DNA from: an uncultured Schlesneria sp.
Lineage (GTDB): Bacteria; Planctomycetota; Planctomycetia; Planctomycetales; Planctomycetaceae
DNA: 60,810 nt
Direction of reading: 5' to 3'
Assembly (NCBI GenBank): GCA_903858935.1
Contig: CAIOKO010000217.1
Span: 1-60,810 of the forward strand
The position numbers and the translations under genes were made by a program. The notes beneath the pieces are model-generated. The model was not told the DNA's origin. It saw only the letters and a program-made list of their open reading frames with translations, and did not search any database. This document shows positions 1 to 9,703 of this stretch, in pieces; positions within the stretch are counted from its first letter, which is position 1; the number at the start of each line of letters is the position of its first letter.

Positions 1-152
1 CGCGTGATGAGCATGCGTCGGAAACGATTCAACCGTTGCCGACGCATCGGGACAGATATTCCGTTTGAATTTCTGATTTGAGACGATGCGTATTGGAATT
101 TGGTAGGTTCTCGAACAATGCTCATCACGCGGAGCGATGATGGCTACTTTGG
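1..152. repeat. TIR-bounded dispersed repeat, copy 1 (left arm cut by window edge)
   Basis: The first 14 bases (CGCGTGATGAGCAT) are the exact reverse complement of 118-131. The right arm continues to 152 with a sequence that matches the 35-bp right arm of a second copy at 51519-51691. The interior is also shared between copies, for example the stretch around TCGGAAACGATTCAA and the stretch before CGAACAATGCTCAT. The right arm is followed by the small hairpin GAGGC-AAA-GCCTC in both copies. It has no coding capacity and looks like a MITE-like or REP-composite element. The left arm is presumably complete outside the window. Confidence 0.75.
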
Positions 153-186
153 TCTGAGGCAAAGCCTCACCGGACTCCTCAGAGAA

Positions 187-252
187 GCAGTGTCTTGAAA
201 TCGACGTTGGCGATGTCGTTCGCCACTGCTTGACGGAAGACCGTCAAGCAGT
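187..252. repeat. GGAAGA-loop palindrome unit (REP-like family)
   Basis: A stem-loop at 224-252 (arms ACTGCTTGACGG and CCGTCAAGCAGT, loop AAGA) is preceded by a TTGAAATCGACG stretch. The whole unit matches the tandem units at 16471-16530 and 16603-16662, and less well the palindrome at 51762-51792. It lies just after the TIR repeat, as does the 51762 copy. Confidence 0.6.
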
Positions 253-353
253 CATCAGTTGGGGCTCTGTGGTTCTCATAGATTTGTTGGCTCGTTCCCA
301 AGGCCCCGCCGTTGAAGTTGTGCATGTTCGATATCAAACTTTTGATCGGCCTC

Positions 354-396
354 GATGCTGGCAGCATCGGCCACGTGGCCGACGCTGCCAGCGTCG
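354..396. repeat. long near-perfect hairpin
   Basis: The arms GCTGGCAGC (357-365) and GCTGCCAGC (384-392) enclose TCGGCC-ACGT-GGCCGA with one mismatch, giving a stem of about 17 bp with almost no loop. There is no T-run on either side, so it does not look like an intrinsic terminator. A cruciform or repeat remnant is more likely. Confidence 0.5.
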
Positions 397-769
397 GAAG
401 CGATCAGCAAAAACCGTCCACATTATCTGCACAGCGACAAACGCGTATTTTCATCGGTCGAAATCCCTCGCTTTCCACCCTGGCTCGTCGAGGCACAGGC
501 AAATTCGGTGACCAGGTAACGCGTCTCCCTTTGACCTCTTTTTTCTGTTTTCCAAGTTGGCTCGTCCGAGTGGAAGCGAATTTGGAACCGAGAAATCGAT
601 GCATTGGCACGGCAAACCAAACATGAAAAAGCTGTGTTGGCGGAGTCGGAGTTGGATCTGGCAAACGTGCGACTTTAATGATTCCCGCTCATTGGGATAT
701 TGACAGGTCAGTGAACGCGATTGAGAATCAAGTCTGGTAACAGTCTGCCTATCATCTGGATCGTGAACC

Positions 770-1009
770 ATGACTCTAAAAGAGATTCGTGAAAGCGCGT
801 TGAAATTGGACGACAATGATCGTGAGTTGCTTGCGGTCGAGCTTCTTGAGAGTCTGACGTCGGCTGATTCTCAATCCGAAATCGACGCCGGGTGGAAGGT
901 TGAGATAATCGCCCGTTCGGAGCGTCATCGCGTTAACCCATCCGAAGCCATTGACGCAAATGAGTCGCTTCAGCGAATTCGTCACAGAATTCAAAGTGAG
1001 AATCGGTAG
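770..1009 (+). CDS. addiction-module antitoxin-like protein (orphan)
   Basis: This is a 79-residue acidic protein beginning MTLKEIRESALKLDDNDREL, followed by LLAVELLESL and a GWKVEI segment. This layout (helix, ELLESL, then a W-containing helix) is typical of the short RelB/StbD-like 'putative addiction module component' antitoxins (family remembered as TIGR02574). Such proteins normally sit directly upstream of a RelE/ParE toxin. The next 240 bases in all three frames show no recognisable toxin, so the gene appears to be an orphan or its partner has decayed. The start is the first ATG. It lies between repeat debris and the end of the defence array and is transcribed towards that array. Function is inferred from family resemblance only. 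Confidence 0.6.
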   Translation: MTLKEIRESALKLDDNDRELLAVELLESLTSADSQSEIDAGWKVEIIARSERHRVNPSEAIDANESLQRIRHRIQSENR

Positions 1010-1246
1010 TGTTGGTTCGAAGTGTCTGAGCCTCGGTCATGAACAACCGTTTGACGTTCTCTTTGGCCAGTTTCCTTATATTCTGCGAACGCTTCGAGGT
1101 GTCGGTTGTCCCACTAACGCATCACTCGAGGCCAAGGCGATTGGCGAATTCTTACCTTGTACGAAACTTGTACTCGCTACAATCCTCCGGCTTACGCTGG
1201 CGCAGGGTGTCCCCAGAGTCAAGAAAAAACGGTGGTTCCGCAGTTG

Positions 1247-1567
1247 TCAATCCGTCGTACTTAATACTGCGTCGCCGAAAAATGAGTACGTTCGTGTTTC
1301 GACTTCTGCATCTCCGTCGCCATCCGACCCGTAACAGTGGGTCGCGCCATTGTCATCTTCGGCAATCATTTCTGCTTCGTCTTCTGGAACGAGTTCAATG
1401 AACGACGAAACTAACGCGAACCCGATCGGACTGAGGACGTGACTCACCAGGTTCACGTAACAAATCGGCATGATTCGCACGCGTTTCGGCCATCGCCCGT
1501 ATCGACCGCGAAACCCATCGACTGCCATACAGACTCGCATCCAGTTCTTATCGTCGCCGTTTGCCAT
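1247..1567 (-). CDS. small conserved-looking protein at the end of the defence array
   Basis: This 106-residue protein starts 3 nt after the DUF499 stop codon, so it is almost certainly co-transcribed and perhaps translationally coupled. The N-terminal half contains a basic segment, VDGFRGRYGRWPKRVRI. The C-terminal half is strongly acidic (ELVPEDEAEMIAEDD, then a DGDGDAEVE run) and aromatic near the end. There is no signal peptide, membrane segment or known catalytic motif. I do not recognise a named family. Charge and position suggest an accessory or DNA-mimic-like factor of the system, but that is inference. The coding length and the tight junction with the upstream gene support it being real. 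Confidence 0.65.
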   Translation of the reverse strand: MANGDDKNWMRVCMAVDGFRGRYGRWPKRVRIMPICYVNLVSHVLSPIGFALVSSFIELVPEDEAEMIAEDDNGATHCYGSDGDGDAEVETRTYSFFGDAVLSTTD

Positions 1568-1570
1568 TTC

Positions 1571-4465
1571 TTAAATCTCCCAGTCTTTCGTTTTTAATCC
1601 GAGACTGTTCGCATTTTCGGTCACTGCTCGTTTGATCTGATCGGAAACACCGTCTGGGAATTCCGCCGAGATTTCCAGTGAGACTTTCACCGTAGCGTTG
1701 GGGTCCGAACATAGCAGTGAGATGATCTCATCCGCCAGTTGAATCAAACGCATCTTGGCCCCGGTCGGAGTCACATCCGCCGCACCGTGAAACGTCCTCG
1801 ATTTCGCTGCGACGGCTGGACCTGTCCCCGTCGATCCCGTGCCGCCGTTGGCACCGGTTCCGGTCTGGCCATTTGTTGTTGACCCAGTGCCGGTAGTGGC
1901 TCCCGTTGTGTCGCCACCTGTTGATGTGCCGCCGGCGGTCCCTGTTAACGCCGCTTTTGCAGCTTCTTCCGCCTTCTTCAATTTGGTGTCGTATTCGATG
2001 GCGGCGCCGGGCTCGATTAACAATAACGTATCATCAAACTGAACGTTCCCTTCGCCAAATTGGAAGCCAACGTACTTGTCGCCGTCCTGGCCGTAGGCGG
2101 TTCCGAAGAAGTCGCGTGACGCTGCTCCCGTGCGTATTGCTTGAGTCAATGGATCGCGATTTTTGAATCGTGGAAGAAAAAGATACCGATGCGAGTCTTC
2201 CCAGAAAGCCATCGCGCCGGCTGCGGCTTTGCCGTCTTTCCAGTACAGTTCCTTGAGCTTCGCACGGAGGTGGATCGGGGACCAGGTGGTGATGACCAAT
2301 TCGTTGTCGACGCAGACTTTTTCGATCTCATTTCCGGCCGAACCGCCGGTCGTGTTGAGCGGGAATGCTTCGACGGTAAGTTCAATTTCGGTGGGAGTAT
2401 TTTGAACGGGGCAAAGCAGCCACTTGTAACATTCCCGTGCAGCGCGGGGCACGACCTCTTCTGCGCTTTGCAGTTCCTTTTCAGCCTGCTTCTTCTGGAA
2501 CAGGTCGATGTTAAGGCGGCCATCCTTCACGTCTTCGACAATGGAATTCCACGCCAGGGCCACGCGTGCGGTGTCGCGGAGTCTGGTGAGGATCGCCATG
2601 TCGGGAGCGAGGAAAACGAGCCGATTGCCACGGTGTCTCGGTTTTGCACCATTGCTACGAACGTAATCGAGGGCCGCTCGTTCAGCAGGTTGCTTCAGGT
2701 CGCGTGAATGGCAGTTTTCGGGCGAGAGAACCACCAGCCGAAGCGAACTGTCGTCAGGCACGTCACCATGAGGCGTGAAGATATGGACGCCATCAAAGAA
2801 CGCAGCGATGCCGACCATCTTCTTGAGCGCTTCGGCGATCTTGCCTCGGACATCTGAATTGTCATCAAAGCGACGTTTGCGATCTTCCATCTCGCGGCGC
2901 AGATTCGCGCGTGTGTCAAACCAGAACCGAGTCGCTTCCTGGGTCTTGTCTCCCGAACTATTGAGATAGTGAAGTCGATCCGCCAAACGATTCAGTGCGT
3001 CGATGTATGTGGCCGATGTCTGGCCGGGCTGGAGACAGCCCAGCAATACGCGAGCTCGATCGAGTCCACGTATTCCCGACTTACCAGCAACAGAGGACGG
3101 CGCACTACCGAGGAATAACGTTCGCCCAGCACGTCGGGCCGCGTTTACCTGGCCGAAGCGAGGTTCCTTATTCTCGAGTTCAGTCGTTTCGGCACGATCG
3201 CCATCAATGTCTTTCTCGACAACGGCATCCCAACCGGCCGGAAGATAGACCGTCAATTCGTTTCGAGAGCTTCCGTCATAGAGCGGTAGACTGCCCGGCA
3301 TGATCATCAAGTCTTTGTTGTCATCCTTCCAGAGTCGGTAGATGACCTTGGCCATTAATTTCAGCACTCCACGAGTACGCTGGAAGCCATCGATGGTTGT
3401 CCAATCTTCGTAAAGGCGATCGAAAACTTCGGGATGGATCGGGTAAGCCTGGTGCAATCGATCAAAGTAATGACTTTCCTGCGTTTCGGCAGGAAGCTTT
3501 GAACCTTCGGCGACATACGCGTCGGCAAAGGCTCGACAGACCGCATCGCGTGCAACGCCGTCACGAACTGGTTCGAACAGACGCCGCCGGACGATTTCGA
3601 ACGCCTCTTCGGTGGCCACCGGTTTCCAGAGGGCCTGAACGCGTCCGAAGACATTTTCGAGACTACGCAAGGCTAACAGGCCGCGAGTTCCACCAACTTG
3701 CACGTTGGCGGTATCCTTGCCTGGTTCGCTTTCCGGCAACGATGCGAGAACAACAGCATTGGGGACGAGCTTGACCGCTTCCGTCAATGCTTGAATAAAC
3801 GAGATGTTGCTTTCGAAGCTGCCACCGCTCAGGGTCTGGCCATCCGGAAATTGACGAACGTAGGCGACCATTTCGTCGATCAGAATTACGCATGGGGCGT
3901 ACTTCGACAACAGATCTCGAAGCACCTCTTTTCCCGGCGAGGTACCAGTCGCGTCAGATTCTTTGACCATCGCGAATGCTTCGCTACCCCCGAGTTGCCA
4001 GGCCAATTCTCCCCAGAGTGTCTTGATCGATTGCCGACCATGCTTCCACGCCTGACCCGGCGAATGCTCATTCCCATCGAGGACTGCGACGGTTGCTTGT
4101 GGCAAGTCCATGATCCCCGCTTGTTCGATCAGCGATGGAATCCCGGCCAGCGACGAAAGTGCGCAGCGTCGGGTTGCCAGATGGTAAACGGCAAGCATCG
4201 TATGAGTCTTGCCACCCCCGAAGGCTGTTTGAAGCTGAATGACCGGCTCGCCGCCGTGTCCGGCCAGTCGCTGGGCCACTTGCATCAACAGTTGTCGCAT
4301 CCCCTCCGTAATATACGTCCGTTCGAAAAACGAGACCGTATCCTGGTACTCGCGCGCCGCCGTACCCGCTCGAACCGCCGTGATGTCGGCAGCGAACTCA
4401 GATTGCAGGAAGGTTCCTTCCAACACATCACGGTGGGGGACTGCTATTTCTCGCCAAGGTTTCAT
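1571..4465 (-). CDS. DUF499 family AAA+ ATPase (BrxC/PglY-like)
   Basis: A 964-residue cytoplasmic ATPase. The Walker A loop is AFGGGKTH (residues 81-88) and Walker B is ILIDEM (about 194-199), followed by long alpha/beta regions. This N-terminal layout and the start [19 protein letters not shown] fit the DUF499 family (COG1483 as remembered), which includes BrxC/PglY of BREX phage-defence systems. A Gly/Thr-rich low-complexity linker (roughly residues 842-888) joins the core to a separate C-terminal domain of about 75 residues, which may be a movable partner-binding module. The start is 20 nt downstream of the probable nuclease gene, and the stop is 3 nt before the 106-residue gene. Expected role: ATP-driven motor or assembly factor working with the DUF1156 methylase and the helicase. 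The role in this locus is inferred from neighbours. Confidence 0.9.
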   Translation of the reverse strand: MKPWREIAVPHRDVLEGTFLQSEFAADITAVRAGTAAREYQDTVSFFERTYITEGMRQLLMQVAQRLAGHGGEPVIQLQTAFGGGKTHTMLAVYHLATRRCALSSLAGIPSLIEQAGIMDLPQATVAVLDGNEHSPGQAWKHGRQSIKTLWGELAWQLGGSEAFAMVKESDATGTSPGKEVLRDLLSKYAPCVILIDEMVAYVRQFPDGQTLSGGSFESNISFIQALTEAVKLVPNAVVLASLPESEPGKDTANVQVGGTRGLLALRSLENVFGRVQALWKPVATEEAFEIVRRRLFEPVRDGVARDAVCRAFADAYVAEGSKLPAETQESHYFDRLHQAYPIHPEVFDRLYEDWTTIDGFQRTRGVLKLMAKVIYRLWKDDNKDLMIMPGSLPLYDGSSRNELTVYLPAGWDAVVEKDIDGDRAETTELENKEPRFGQVNAARRAGRTLFLGSAPSSVAGKSGIRGLDRARVLLGCLQPGQTSATYIDALNRLADRLHYLNSSGDKTQEATRFWFDTRANLRREMEDRKRRFDDNSDVRGKIAEALKKMVGIAAFFDGVHIFTPHGDVPDDSSLRLVVLSPENCHSRDLKQPAERAALDYVRSNGAKPRHRGNRLVFLAPDMAILTRLRDTARVALAWNSIVEDVKDGRLNIDLFQKKQAEKELQSAEEVVPRAARECYKWLLCPVQNTPTEIELTVEAFPLNTTGGSAGNEIEKVCVDNELVITTWSPIHLRAKLKELYWKDGKAAAGAMAFWEDSHRYLFLPRFKNRDPLTQAIRTGAASRDFFGTAYGQDGDKYVGFQFGEGNVQFDDTLLLIEPGAAIEYDTKLKKAEEAAKAALTGTAGGTSTGGDTTGATTGTGSTTNGQTGTGANGGTGSTGTGPAVAAKSRTFHGAADVTPTGAKMRLIQLADEIISLLCSDPNATVKVSLEISAEFPDGVSDQIKRAVTENANSLGLKTKDWEI

Positions 4466-4485
4466 ATTAGTTAAAGTCCTTTTCC

Positions 4486-5067
4486 TTATGTCACCGCCCA
4501 GGAAACGCCGTTCATTTGTGTCGTTTCAACGACGAGTGGGTGCGGGTCGATTGCCTTCACTAGCTGTTTCAATCGCTGAAGCACGCTTTTGGGTTCAATC
4601 GCTCGCGGGAATAATTTGGAATGTTTTGCAGGTTGCTCAAGGTACAACACAATCCGAAACCGTCGGCAAGCTAAAGCAGCAATCGCTTGTTCTCTTTCGG
4701 ATTCTTTGTTTGCGTTTGCTGCCGCTGCGGCCAATGCCGCCAGGCTGTCGCGTACCTTGATTGCGATTTCGTCGGCAATATCGAATGTCTTCGTGCGGCG
4801 GTGTTTACGATAATCCTTGATTTCGATGCACCAGCAACAGATCGTTCCCTCGATCGCGAGGATGTCAATCGCTTTTGTACCCGTCGTTGCAGGCTTTCCA
4901 CATGCCTGACAGGTTAATTCGTTGCCACATTTCTTGCTGCTACAGACGGCGCGCGTGCCACTCAGGCGATTAAACTGCTGCCGATAAAAGATCCATTCGT
5001 CGAACTTAGACGCTTGCCATCCGTCAGGAAAAGTGAATGTCAGTTGGCCCTCAGTGATCGATATCAT
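4486..5067 (-). CDS. probable PD-(D/E)XK-type nuclease, partner of the AAA ATPase
   Basis: A 193-residue protein whose ATG overlaps the stop of the upstream ATPase (ATGA, 5064-5067), a classic coupling junction. Residues around 64-90 read [10 protein letters not shown], then CIEIKDYR: an Asp on one strand, then E-x-K on the next, the spacing expected of a PD-(D/E)XK core. Before it lies a cluster of cysteines (CSSKKCG and CQACG), likely a zinc ribbon. A helix with KVRDSLAAL follows, then [10 protein letters not shown] do not recognise a named family. The nuclease call rests on the D...ExK pattern and on pairing with an OLD-like ATPase; it could instead be a non-catalytic DNA-binding subunit. 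It sits between the ATPase and the DUF499 gene. Confidence 0.6.
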   Translation of the reverse strand: MISITEGQLTFTFPDGWQASKFDEWIFYRQQFNRLSGTRAVCSSKKCGNELTCQACGKPATTGTKAIDILAIEGTICCWCIEIKDYRKHRRTKTFDIADEIAIKVRDSLAALAAAAANANKESEREQAIAALACRRFRIVLYLEQPAKHSKLFPRAIEPKSVLQRLKQLVKAIDPHPLVVETTQMNGVSWAVT

Positions 5068-6128
5068 GAGTGGACCTCAGCATCGATGTAACGGTCGGAT
5101 TGGCTGAGATCTTCCTGCAATGCGTCGATCTGGCCGATGTCGTCAATCGTCTCACCTTGTTCGACCTGGACACCGTCTTCACCCGGCTGCAGGCCGATGT
5201 ATTGGGACTTGATCTTCTTGAATTCCTTGTACTGGGACAGGATGTAAAGTTCACGAAGCAAAAAAAGGCTGTGGCTGGCAATGAAGACCTGAATCCCGCT
5301 TAGACACAGGTTGAGAATCGTGCGAGCGATCAGCTTGATGACTTTCGGATTCAAGTTCGATTCGGGTTCATCCCAAAACAAACACCCCTTATCGATGAGC
5401 GAACCAGTCGCAATCAGACGGGCGATCGTCGCGAGTTTCCGCAGCCCTTCCGCGACGAGGTGCATCTCCATATTGACGCCAGCAATATTCAGATAAAAAC
5501 GGCCTGACTTGTCTAATTCCACCTTTCCGTTCATCGCCTCTTCGAGCGGCGCCAGCAAGTCCTTGATCCGTTTCTCGCGAGGGCCTTTCGCCAGCGGCGC
5601 ACCCAGAAGGATACATGTGTCCCGCCACGTCTCTTCAAACGGGAAATAGGTGGTTTCATAGAGCGAGACAAAACCGGGATAGATCGTCAGCAGCTCACGG
5701 GTTGGAAGGTAGACGGGAAGCTTTTCGACCCACGAGGACGGCGTTTTGTCGATCGTGACTTCGGACTTACTTGTCGTGTTGAACGAGTAGGCCAAACTTT
5801 GTTCGGTGGGAATCAATTCGCATTTGACTTCGCATCGCTGCCGACCCCTACGATCGCGACGTGCGAGACGCCCAAGTTCATCGGGGCGAAAGACAACGTT
5901 AAGTTTATCGGCAATCGCGGTCTGAAGGTACGCTTTGGTCGGAGGGGCCGGATTCGGGTCTCTGTTACCCTTCGCGCTGACGTAAAGTGCCGAGTAAGCA
6001 GCTTTCAGAATATGAGTCTTGCCGGTTCCATTTTCACCCACGATGACGTTGAGACCGGGCGCGAATTTCAAATTGGCATGCTTGAAAGTGGTGAAATTCA
6101 CCAACTCCATCGATTTCAGCATTTTCAA
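5064..6128 (-). CDS. AAA ATPase, OLD/SMC-like (AAA_21 type)
   Basis: A 354-residue ABC-like ATPase. Walker A is GENGTGKT (about residues 32-39), an ABC-signature-like AEGLRKLA sits at about 228-235, Walker B is CLFWDEPESNLNP, and an H-loop IASHS follows. The spacing between Walker A and the signature is short, without a long coiled coil. No TOPRIM domain follows, unlike OLD proteins, so nuclease activity must come from a partner. The gene immediately downstream overlaps it by 4 nt and encodes a probable nuclease. The start lies 9 nt after the methylase stop. Such ATPase-nuclease pairs (Septu, Gabija, retron effectors) act in phage sensing, and I infer the same here. The C-terminal tail is acidic and Gln-rich. 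Confidence 0.85.
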   Translation of the reverse strand: MKMLKSMELVNFTTFKHANLKFAPGLNVIVGENGTGKTHILKAAYSALYVSAKGNRDPNPAPPTKAYLQTAIADKLNVVFRPDELGRLARRDRRGRQRCEVKCELIPTEQSLAYSFNTTSKSEVTIDKTPSSWVEKLPVYLPTRELLTIYPGFVSLYETTYFPFEETWRDTCILLGAPLAKGPREKRIKDLLAPLEEAMNGKVELDKSGRFYLNIAGVNMEMHLVAEGLRKLATIARLIATGSLIDKGCLFWDEPESNLNPKVIKLIARTILNLCLSGIQVFIASHSLFLLRELYILSQYKEFKKIKSQYIGLQPGEDGVQVEQGETIDDIGQIDALQEDLSQSDRYIDAEVHS

Positions 6129-6137
6129 ATTCCCTTC

Positions 6138-9041
6138 TCATTCAAATAAGGTGCGCTGGGTCGGAGTCGGAACCTTCGCAGCGGCGGATTCGATGCCGGC
6201 CCAGGAAGTGACGACTTCGTTGTACGCACGAGCGTCCTCGGCCCAGCTTTTACGCTCGCAGAGAGTGTAAAGCCGATAGGCGAGCTGTCGGGCGGCTTCC
6301 GCTTTTGATTGGACGGCCGCGAAAACCGCCGCCGCTCCCGTTTCGCCATCGGTGTTGAAAACCCGGATCAGTTGATGCAGGACTTCCCAGATCGGTAGCC
6401 GTTGATCGGATTGCGGGTCCCAATCGTTGGGGTACTCCGCCCATTTCAGCAGCCTCACATTACCGCTCGCGGAGTAGAGCACGCCCGCGTGTTTCACACC
6501 GTCGACGCTTGTGCCCTTAGCACGTGCCAGAGTGTCGGCCGCTCCGAATTTGCCGGTTTCCCATCCGTATTGTTCGAACCAATGAAGGCAGAATTGGGTA
6601 TCAGCATCGAAGTCATCTTCCGCGAGAAAGCGATTAATAAGTTGAAGTGCGGATTTGATGCTCATACGCGAGCCGTCGGCTTCGAGGACTGCACCGTATT
6701 TCGAGAAGACGGCCATGCCAGGGCCAATGATCGCTTGCGATAGGTCAACTGGTGTAACAGGCGAGCGTAATCCATCGCTCGCGCGCGTCATTGCGTCCAT
6801 AGCGATCGGCAGCGTCACATTAAGCTCCCGAATGAACTGCCGACGAGAAATCGTCTGGGCGTCATCCAATCTTGGTCTGCAGATCAAAATAATTGACGAC
6901 GCGAGCGCGTTAGCGCCCAACCCAATTTGCCGATTGTCGCCTTCCGTTCGCATCGGCCAAGTACCAGTAATGGCCAGACCTGACCGCAATACGGCCTCAA
7001 GAAACGTTTCCCATCCCGTATTCGAAGTCTCCCCCTTGGCCTCAGTCTCGCTCTGCTTAAACGCGTAATAAATTGAAATAGGAGCGGACGGATGGGCTTG
7101 AACCGCGAGGTTGCGCATTGCTTCTGTCATGCCATTCAAGAAAAACTTTTCTGCGCAGTCTTTTGTCGCATGGCGATGCGGCATCGCGACGAGTTCTTCG
7201 GTTTTTGGAACGGAGATTGTCGCGAGGAGTTTTGGAAACATTGTCCGAAGAGACCGCCGTAGCCAAACGTAGAAGAAGTCTGATAGGTCAGCATAGCCGA
7301 TATTGTCGTAATACGGCGGGTCAGTTGAGATGAATTTCGAAACGCTCACCGATTGAGTCTGGGCGTCTGCCTGCTGTGCGTAACCGTGACCCAATGCAGG
7401 TAATAAAGGTATCACGTTCGATACGACACCTATCGCCTCAATGAAACCGGAACTCGACTTGGCGAACGGAGAACCTTCAGCGAAGTCCCATGTCATCGGC
7501 ACAGCCTGCTTCGAAAACATCGAACGCATGGCATTGTCTTTCGTCCGCCATGTCGCAATCGTACATCCATAATCAGCGAGGCGGCTGATTCCGAATGCGA
7601 GGAAGAGACACACGCTATCTGCGTAGGCTTTAGCTCCAGTCCCTTCACTTTCAAGACCGAGACCGTCGTCGACGAAGCCTGCTCGCAATGCATCTCCATG
7701 AATTATTTCCCGCACTTCGGAAATCAAATCACTAAACGTCGTTAACGCAACTAATTGTCGGCGCGTGAAGATATCGCCGAAATTATTCATCCCATAAACC
7801 GGGGCTTGAAAGTTGCGATGTTTTTTCGGCATCTCACAATCAGGCTTCCACGTCGGCGCTGCGGATGCGGCGACAGATTCCATTTCGGTTGTGGGAGAGA
7901 GGTAAATTCGGCCACGGGTTCCTTCTACGACGATGGCGAGCAATTTTTGCCCAATCCGCCCTGATTTACCTTCCTCGCGAATATATTTGTAGTCAATGGC
8001 AGCGTCAGACATCAGACAACGAAAGGCCTGCCGTTTGCCAGCGGAAGTGCCGATTTTAGCCTCGATAGGCGGTTTTCCCACTTTTACCGTAAACCGGTAG
8101 TTACCGCCGTCGATAATGGGCTGAACGTACGATTCCTTGCCAGGCTTGCTGCTCAGAACAAAAGTAGTTGCAAGCGGTACGTCGACATTTGAGAAAGCTG
8201 GATTTGGACTTTTAACCGTTCGCACCCATAGGCAGGCAATTGTGGATAATTTGCACCCTAGATACGCTTGAAGGTCAGTTCTTACCGACGCCATCTCCTG
8301 CGTGATTTCAGTTGCTGGATAGAGGTGGCCGATCCGCTTAAACGCTTCATCCCACATCCATTGACCATAATTGCGCACATCCGCAGCTAGTCCCTGCGCC
8401 CCATGAAATGCCTTGAGTTCAGTTACGATTTTGTTCTGCGAGGAGGATTTGACGGATGGACGCCCTGCAAATTTTGGTGGAATCTCGATCAACGCTTTAT
8501 TGATGAGGACGGCGACGGGGTTGAGATCGCTTGCGTACGCATCCAACCCGAGACGTTGCGCTTCGAGCGGGATTGAGCCGCCACCACAAAACGGGTCATG
8601 AAATCCCGGCATTTTTTCTGGGTTGAAGAGGCAGTTGGCTTGCGGATGAGATTTATTGAGCTCACATGTTTCACTCCACGACTTACACACTTCTTCTCGA
8701 GCTCTATCTAGGATCGTTTGATTGGTAGTGTTCTCCCAGCGAACGAGATCTTCAATCACGGTAAAGAGCCTCGCGCGCGCTTTTGTCCAATGGCCCTTCA
8801 CCTGTTGATTTGGCACCGTGCCAGGGTTCTGACATCGCCAAAGGTCCTCAGGGTCGTTGACCAATTGCGCGAAGATCACGGCGCGCGCCGCAGCTAGCGG
8901 ACGCTGCGCCCACCATGTGTGAAGAGTCGTCGGGTAGCCCTTTGGTGCCTTACGTTTTGTAGCGGCCGATGCAGCATTAATAGCGTCAAGCGGCAATGCG
9001 ACCTCGATAAGCTTTTTCGGCGATATGATCATTGATAACAT
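6138..9041 (-). CDS. DUF1156 adenine-specific DNA methyltransferase (PglX-like)
   Basis: This 967-residue protein (start ATG at 9041; an in-frame ATG at 9032 is equally possible) begins with the DUF1156 signature, IEVALPLDAINAAS then TTLHTWWAQRPLAAARA. Methyltransferase motif I is DPFCGGGSIPLEA (about 149-161), followed by SDLNPVAV. The catalytic motif IV is DPPYYDN (574-580), typical of N6-adenine enzymes. The family (COG1743 as remembered) occurs in defence islands together with DUF499 ATPases and SNF2 helicases, where it replaces PglX. Role: modification of self DNA, or a modification-dependent step of exclusion. It begins 17 nt downstream of the HNH gene, and the next ATPase gene starts 9 nt after its stop. 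All motif residues are present. Confidence 0.92.
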   Translation of the reverse strand: MLSMIISPKKLIEVALPLDAINAASAATKRKAPKGYPTTLHTWWAQRPLAAARAVIFAQLVNDPEDLWRCQNPGTVPNQQVKGHWTKARARLFTVIEDLVRWENTTNQTILDRAREEVCKSWSETCELNKSHPQANCLFNPEKMPGFHDPFCGGGSIPLEAQRLGLDAYASDLNPVAVLINKALIEIPPKFAGRPSVKSSSQNKIVTELKAFHGAQGLAADVRNYGQWMWDEAFKRIGHLYPATEITQEMASVRTDLQAYLGCKLSTIACLWVRTVKSPNPAFSNVDVPLATTFVLSSKPGKESYVQPIIDGGNYRFTVKVGKPPIEAKIGTSAGKRQAFRCLMSDAAIDYKYIREEGKSGRIGQKLLAIVVEGTRGRIYLSPTTEMESVAASAAPTWKPDCEMPKKHRNFQAPVYGMNNFGDIFTRRQLVALTTFSDLISEVREIIHGDALRAGFVDDGLGLESEGTGAKAYADSVCLFLAFGISRLADYGCTIATWRTKDNAMRSMFSKQAVPMTWDFAEGSPFAKSSSGFIEAIGVVSNVIPLLPALGHGYAQQADAQTQSVSVSKFISTDPPYYDNIGYADLSDFFYVWLRRSLRTMFPKLLATISVPKTEELVAMPHRHATKDCAEKFFLNGMTEAMRNLAVQAHPSAPISIYYAFKQSETEAKGETSNTGWETFLEAVLRSGLAITGTWPMRTEGDNRQIGLGANALASSIILICRPRLDDAQTISRRQFIRELNVTLPIAMDAMTRASDGLRSPVTPVDLSQAIIGPGMAVFSKYGAVLEADGSRMSIKSALQLINRFLAEDDFDADTQFCLHWFEQYGWETGKFGAADTLARAKGTSVDGVKHAGVLYSASGNVRLLKWAEYPNDWDPQSDQRLPIWEVLHQLIRVFNTDGETGAAAVFAAVQSKAEAARQLAYRLYTLCERKSWAEDARAYNEVVTSWAGIESAAAKVPTPTQRTLFE

Positions 9042-9058
9042 CTTTAACCCGGCCCAGC

Positions 9059-9703
9059 CTAAAACGGCGATAACGTATGCTTGATTGCGGAAGCAAATGG
9101 TAGATGTCGGGTCGCTGCAATTTCCATTTCCAAATACGACTTCACTTCTTCCAACGGTGACTGCTGTGCGATAGCGGCGATGTCATCGCCAATTGTGACG
9201 TATTCCATGCACGCGTTTTTCCTCATATAACGAAGAGGCCCGCGCGTGGAATCTAAATTAAAAACTCGTAGCGTCTCGTTAGCTCGATGCAGTTCCGCCG
9301 CGGTCAATCCTGACCTTGGACGAATCGTTCCATCGCTGGAAAATCGAAGAAAATGCTCGGGGTCTTCGTCCGCTGGATTGATCAGGTCATTGACGTTGTA
9401 AGGCCCCGCACCGTTGTCTTTGAAACGCCCACAGTGGTACAGATCGTCACACGACCAGAACAGATTTTCCCAGGTGAAGATCAACGTTGGGAAGTCGCCC
9501 CGTGATCGAAAGTGCTCAATATGCTGGCCGCGTTCGTCCAGGGAAGCCTCACAATAAGCACATCGTCGACCTTGGAATTGTTCGAGAGAGTCACGGATTT
9601 CCTGACGTTCATCGAAATCCAGGGAGTCCCAGTTGTGAGTCCCGTGCCGAAATTGTCCGAGACAGTTCGGCGCCTGGATGGGAGTTCGATCAAGCTTATG
9701 CAC
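9059..9703 (-). CDS. ptuB: PtuB-like HNH endonuclease (Septu type)
   Basis: A 214-residue protein. The HNH-like core runs RRCAYCEASL, then HIEHFRSR, then FTWENLFWSCDD with a downstream HCGRFKDN. This is the CxxC / IEHF / W-x-NL-x-SC pattern of the family remembered as TIGR02646, which covers PtuB of Septu and the retron Ec78 HNH effector. It overlaps the upstream PtuA-like ATPase by 8 nt (9696-9703), as expected for a coupled ptuAB pair. In Septu, PtuB is the DNA-cleaving subunit bound to PtuA. Here the pair lies between a helicase and a methylase in one direction. The metal/zinc cysteines and the central histidine are visible. The gene symbol is given by family resemblance. Confidence 0.82.
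   Translation of the reverse strand: MHKLDRTPIQAPNCLGQFRHGTHNWDSLDFDERQEIRDSLEQFQGRRCAYCEASLDERGQHIEHFRSRGDFPTLIFTWENLFWSCDDLYHCGRFKDNGAGPYNVNDLINPADEDPEHFLRFSSDGTIRPRSGLTAAELHRANETLRVFNLDSTRGPLRYMRKNACMEYVTIGDDIAAIAQQSPLEEVKSYLEMEIAATRHLPFASAIKHTLSPF

Noticed and set aside
553-681. Frame reading like the helical part of an HlyD-type adaptor (EKAVLAESELDLANVRL)
   Set aside because: Only about 40 codons, no start, and low-complexity helix text is easily produced by chance; I could not support a pseudogene call.
951-1334. Possible toxin partner of the 770-1009 antitoxin
   Set aside because: No RelE/ParE/HigB motif in any frame; the frame begins inside the antitoxin gene and looks like a shadow.
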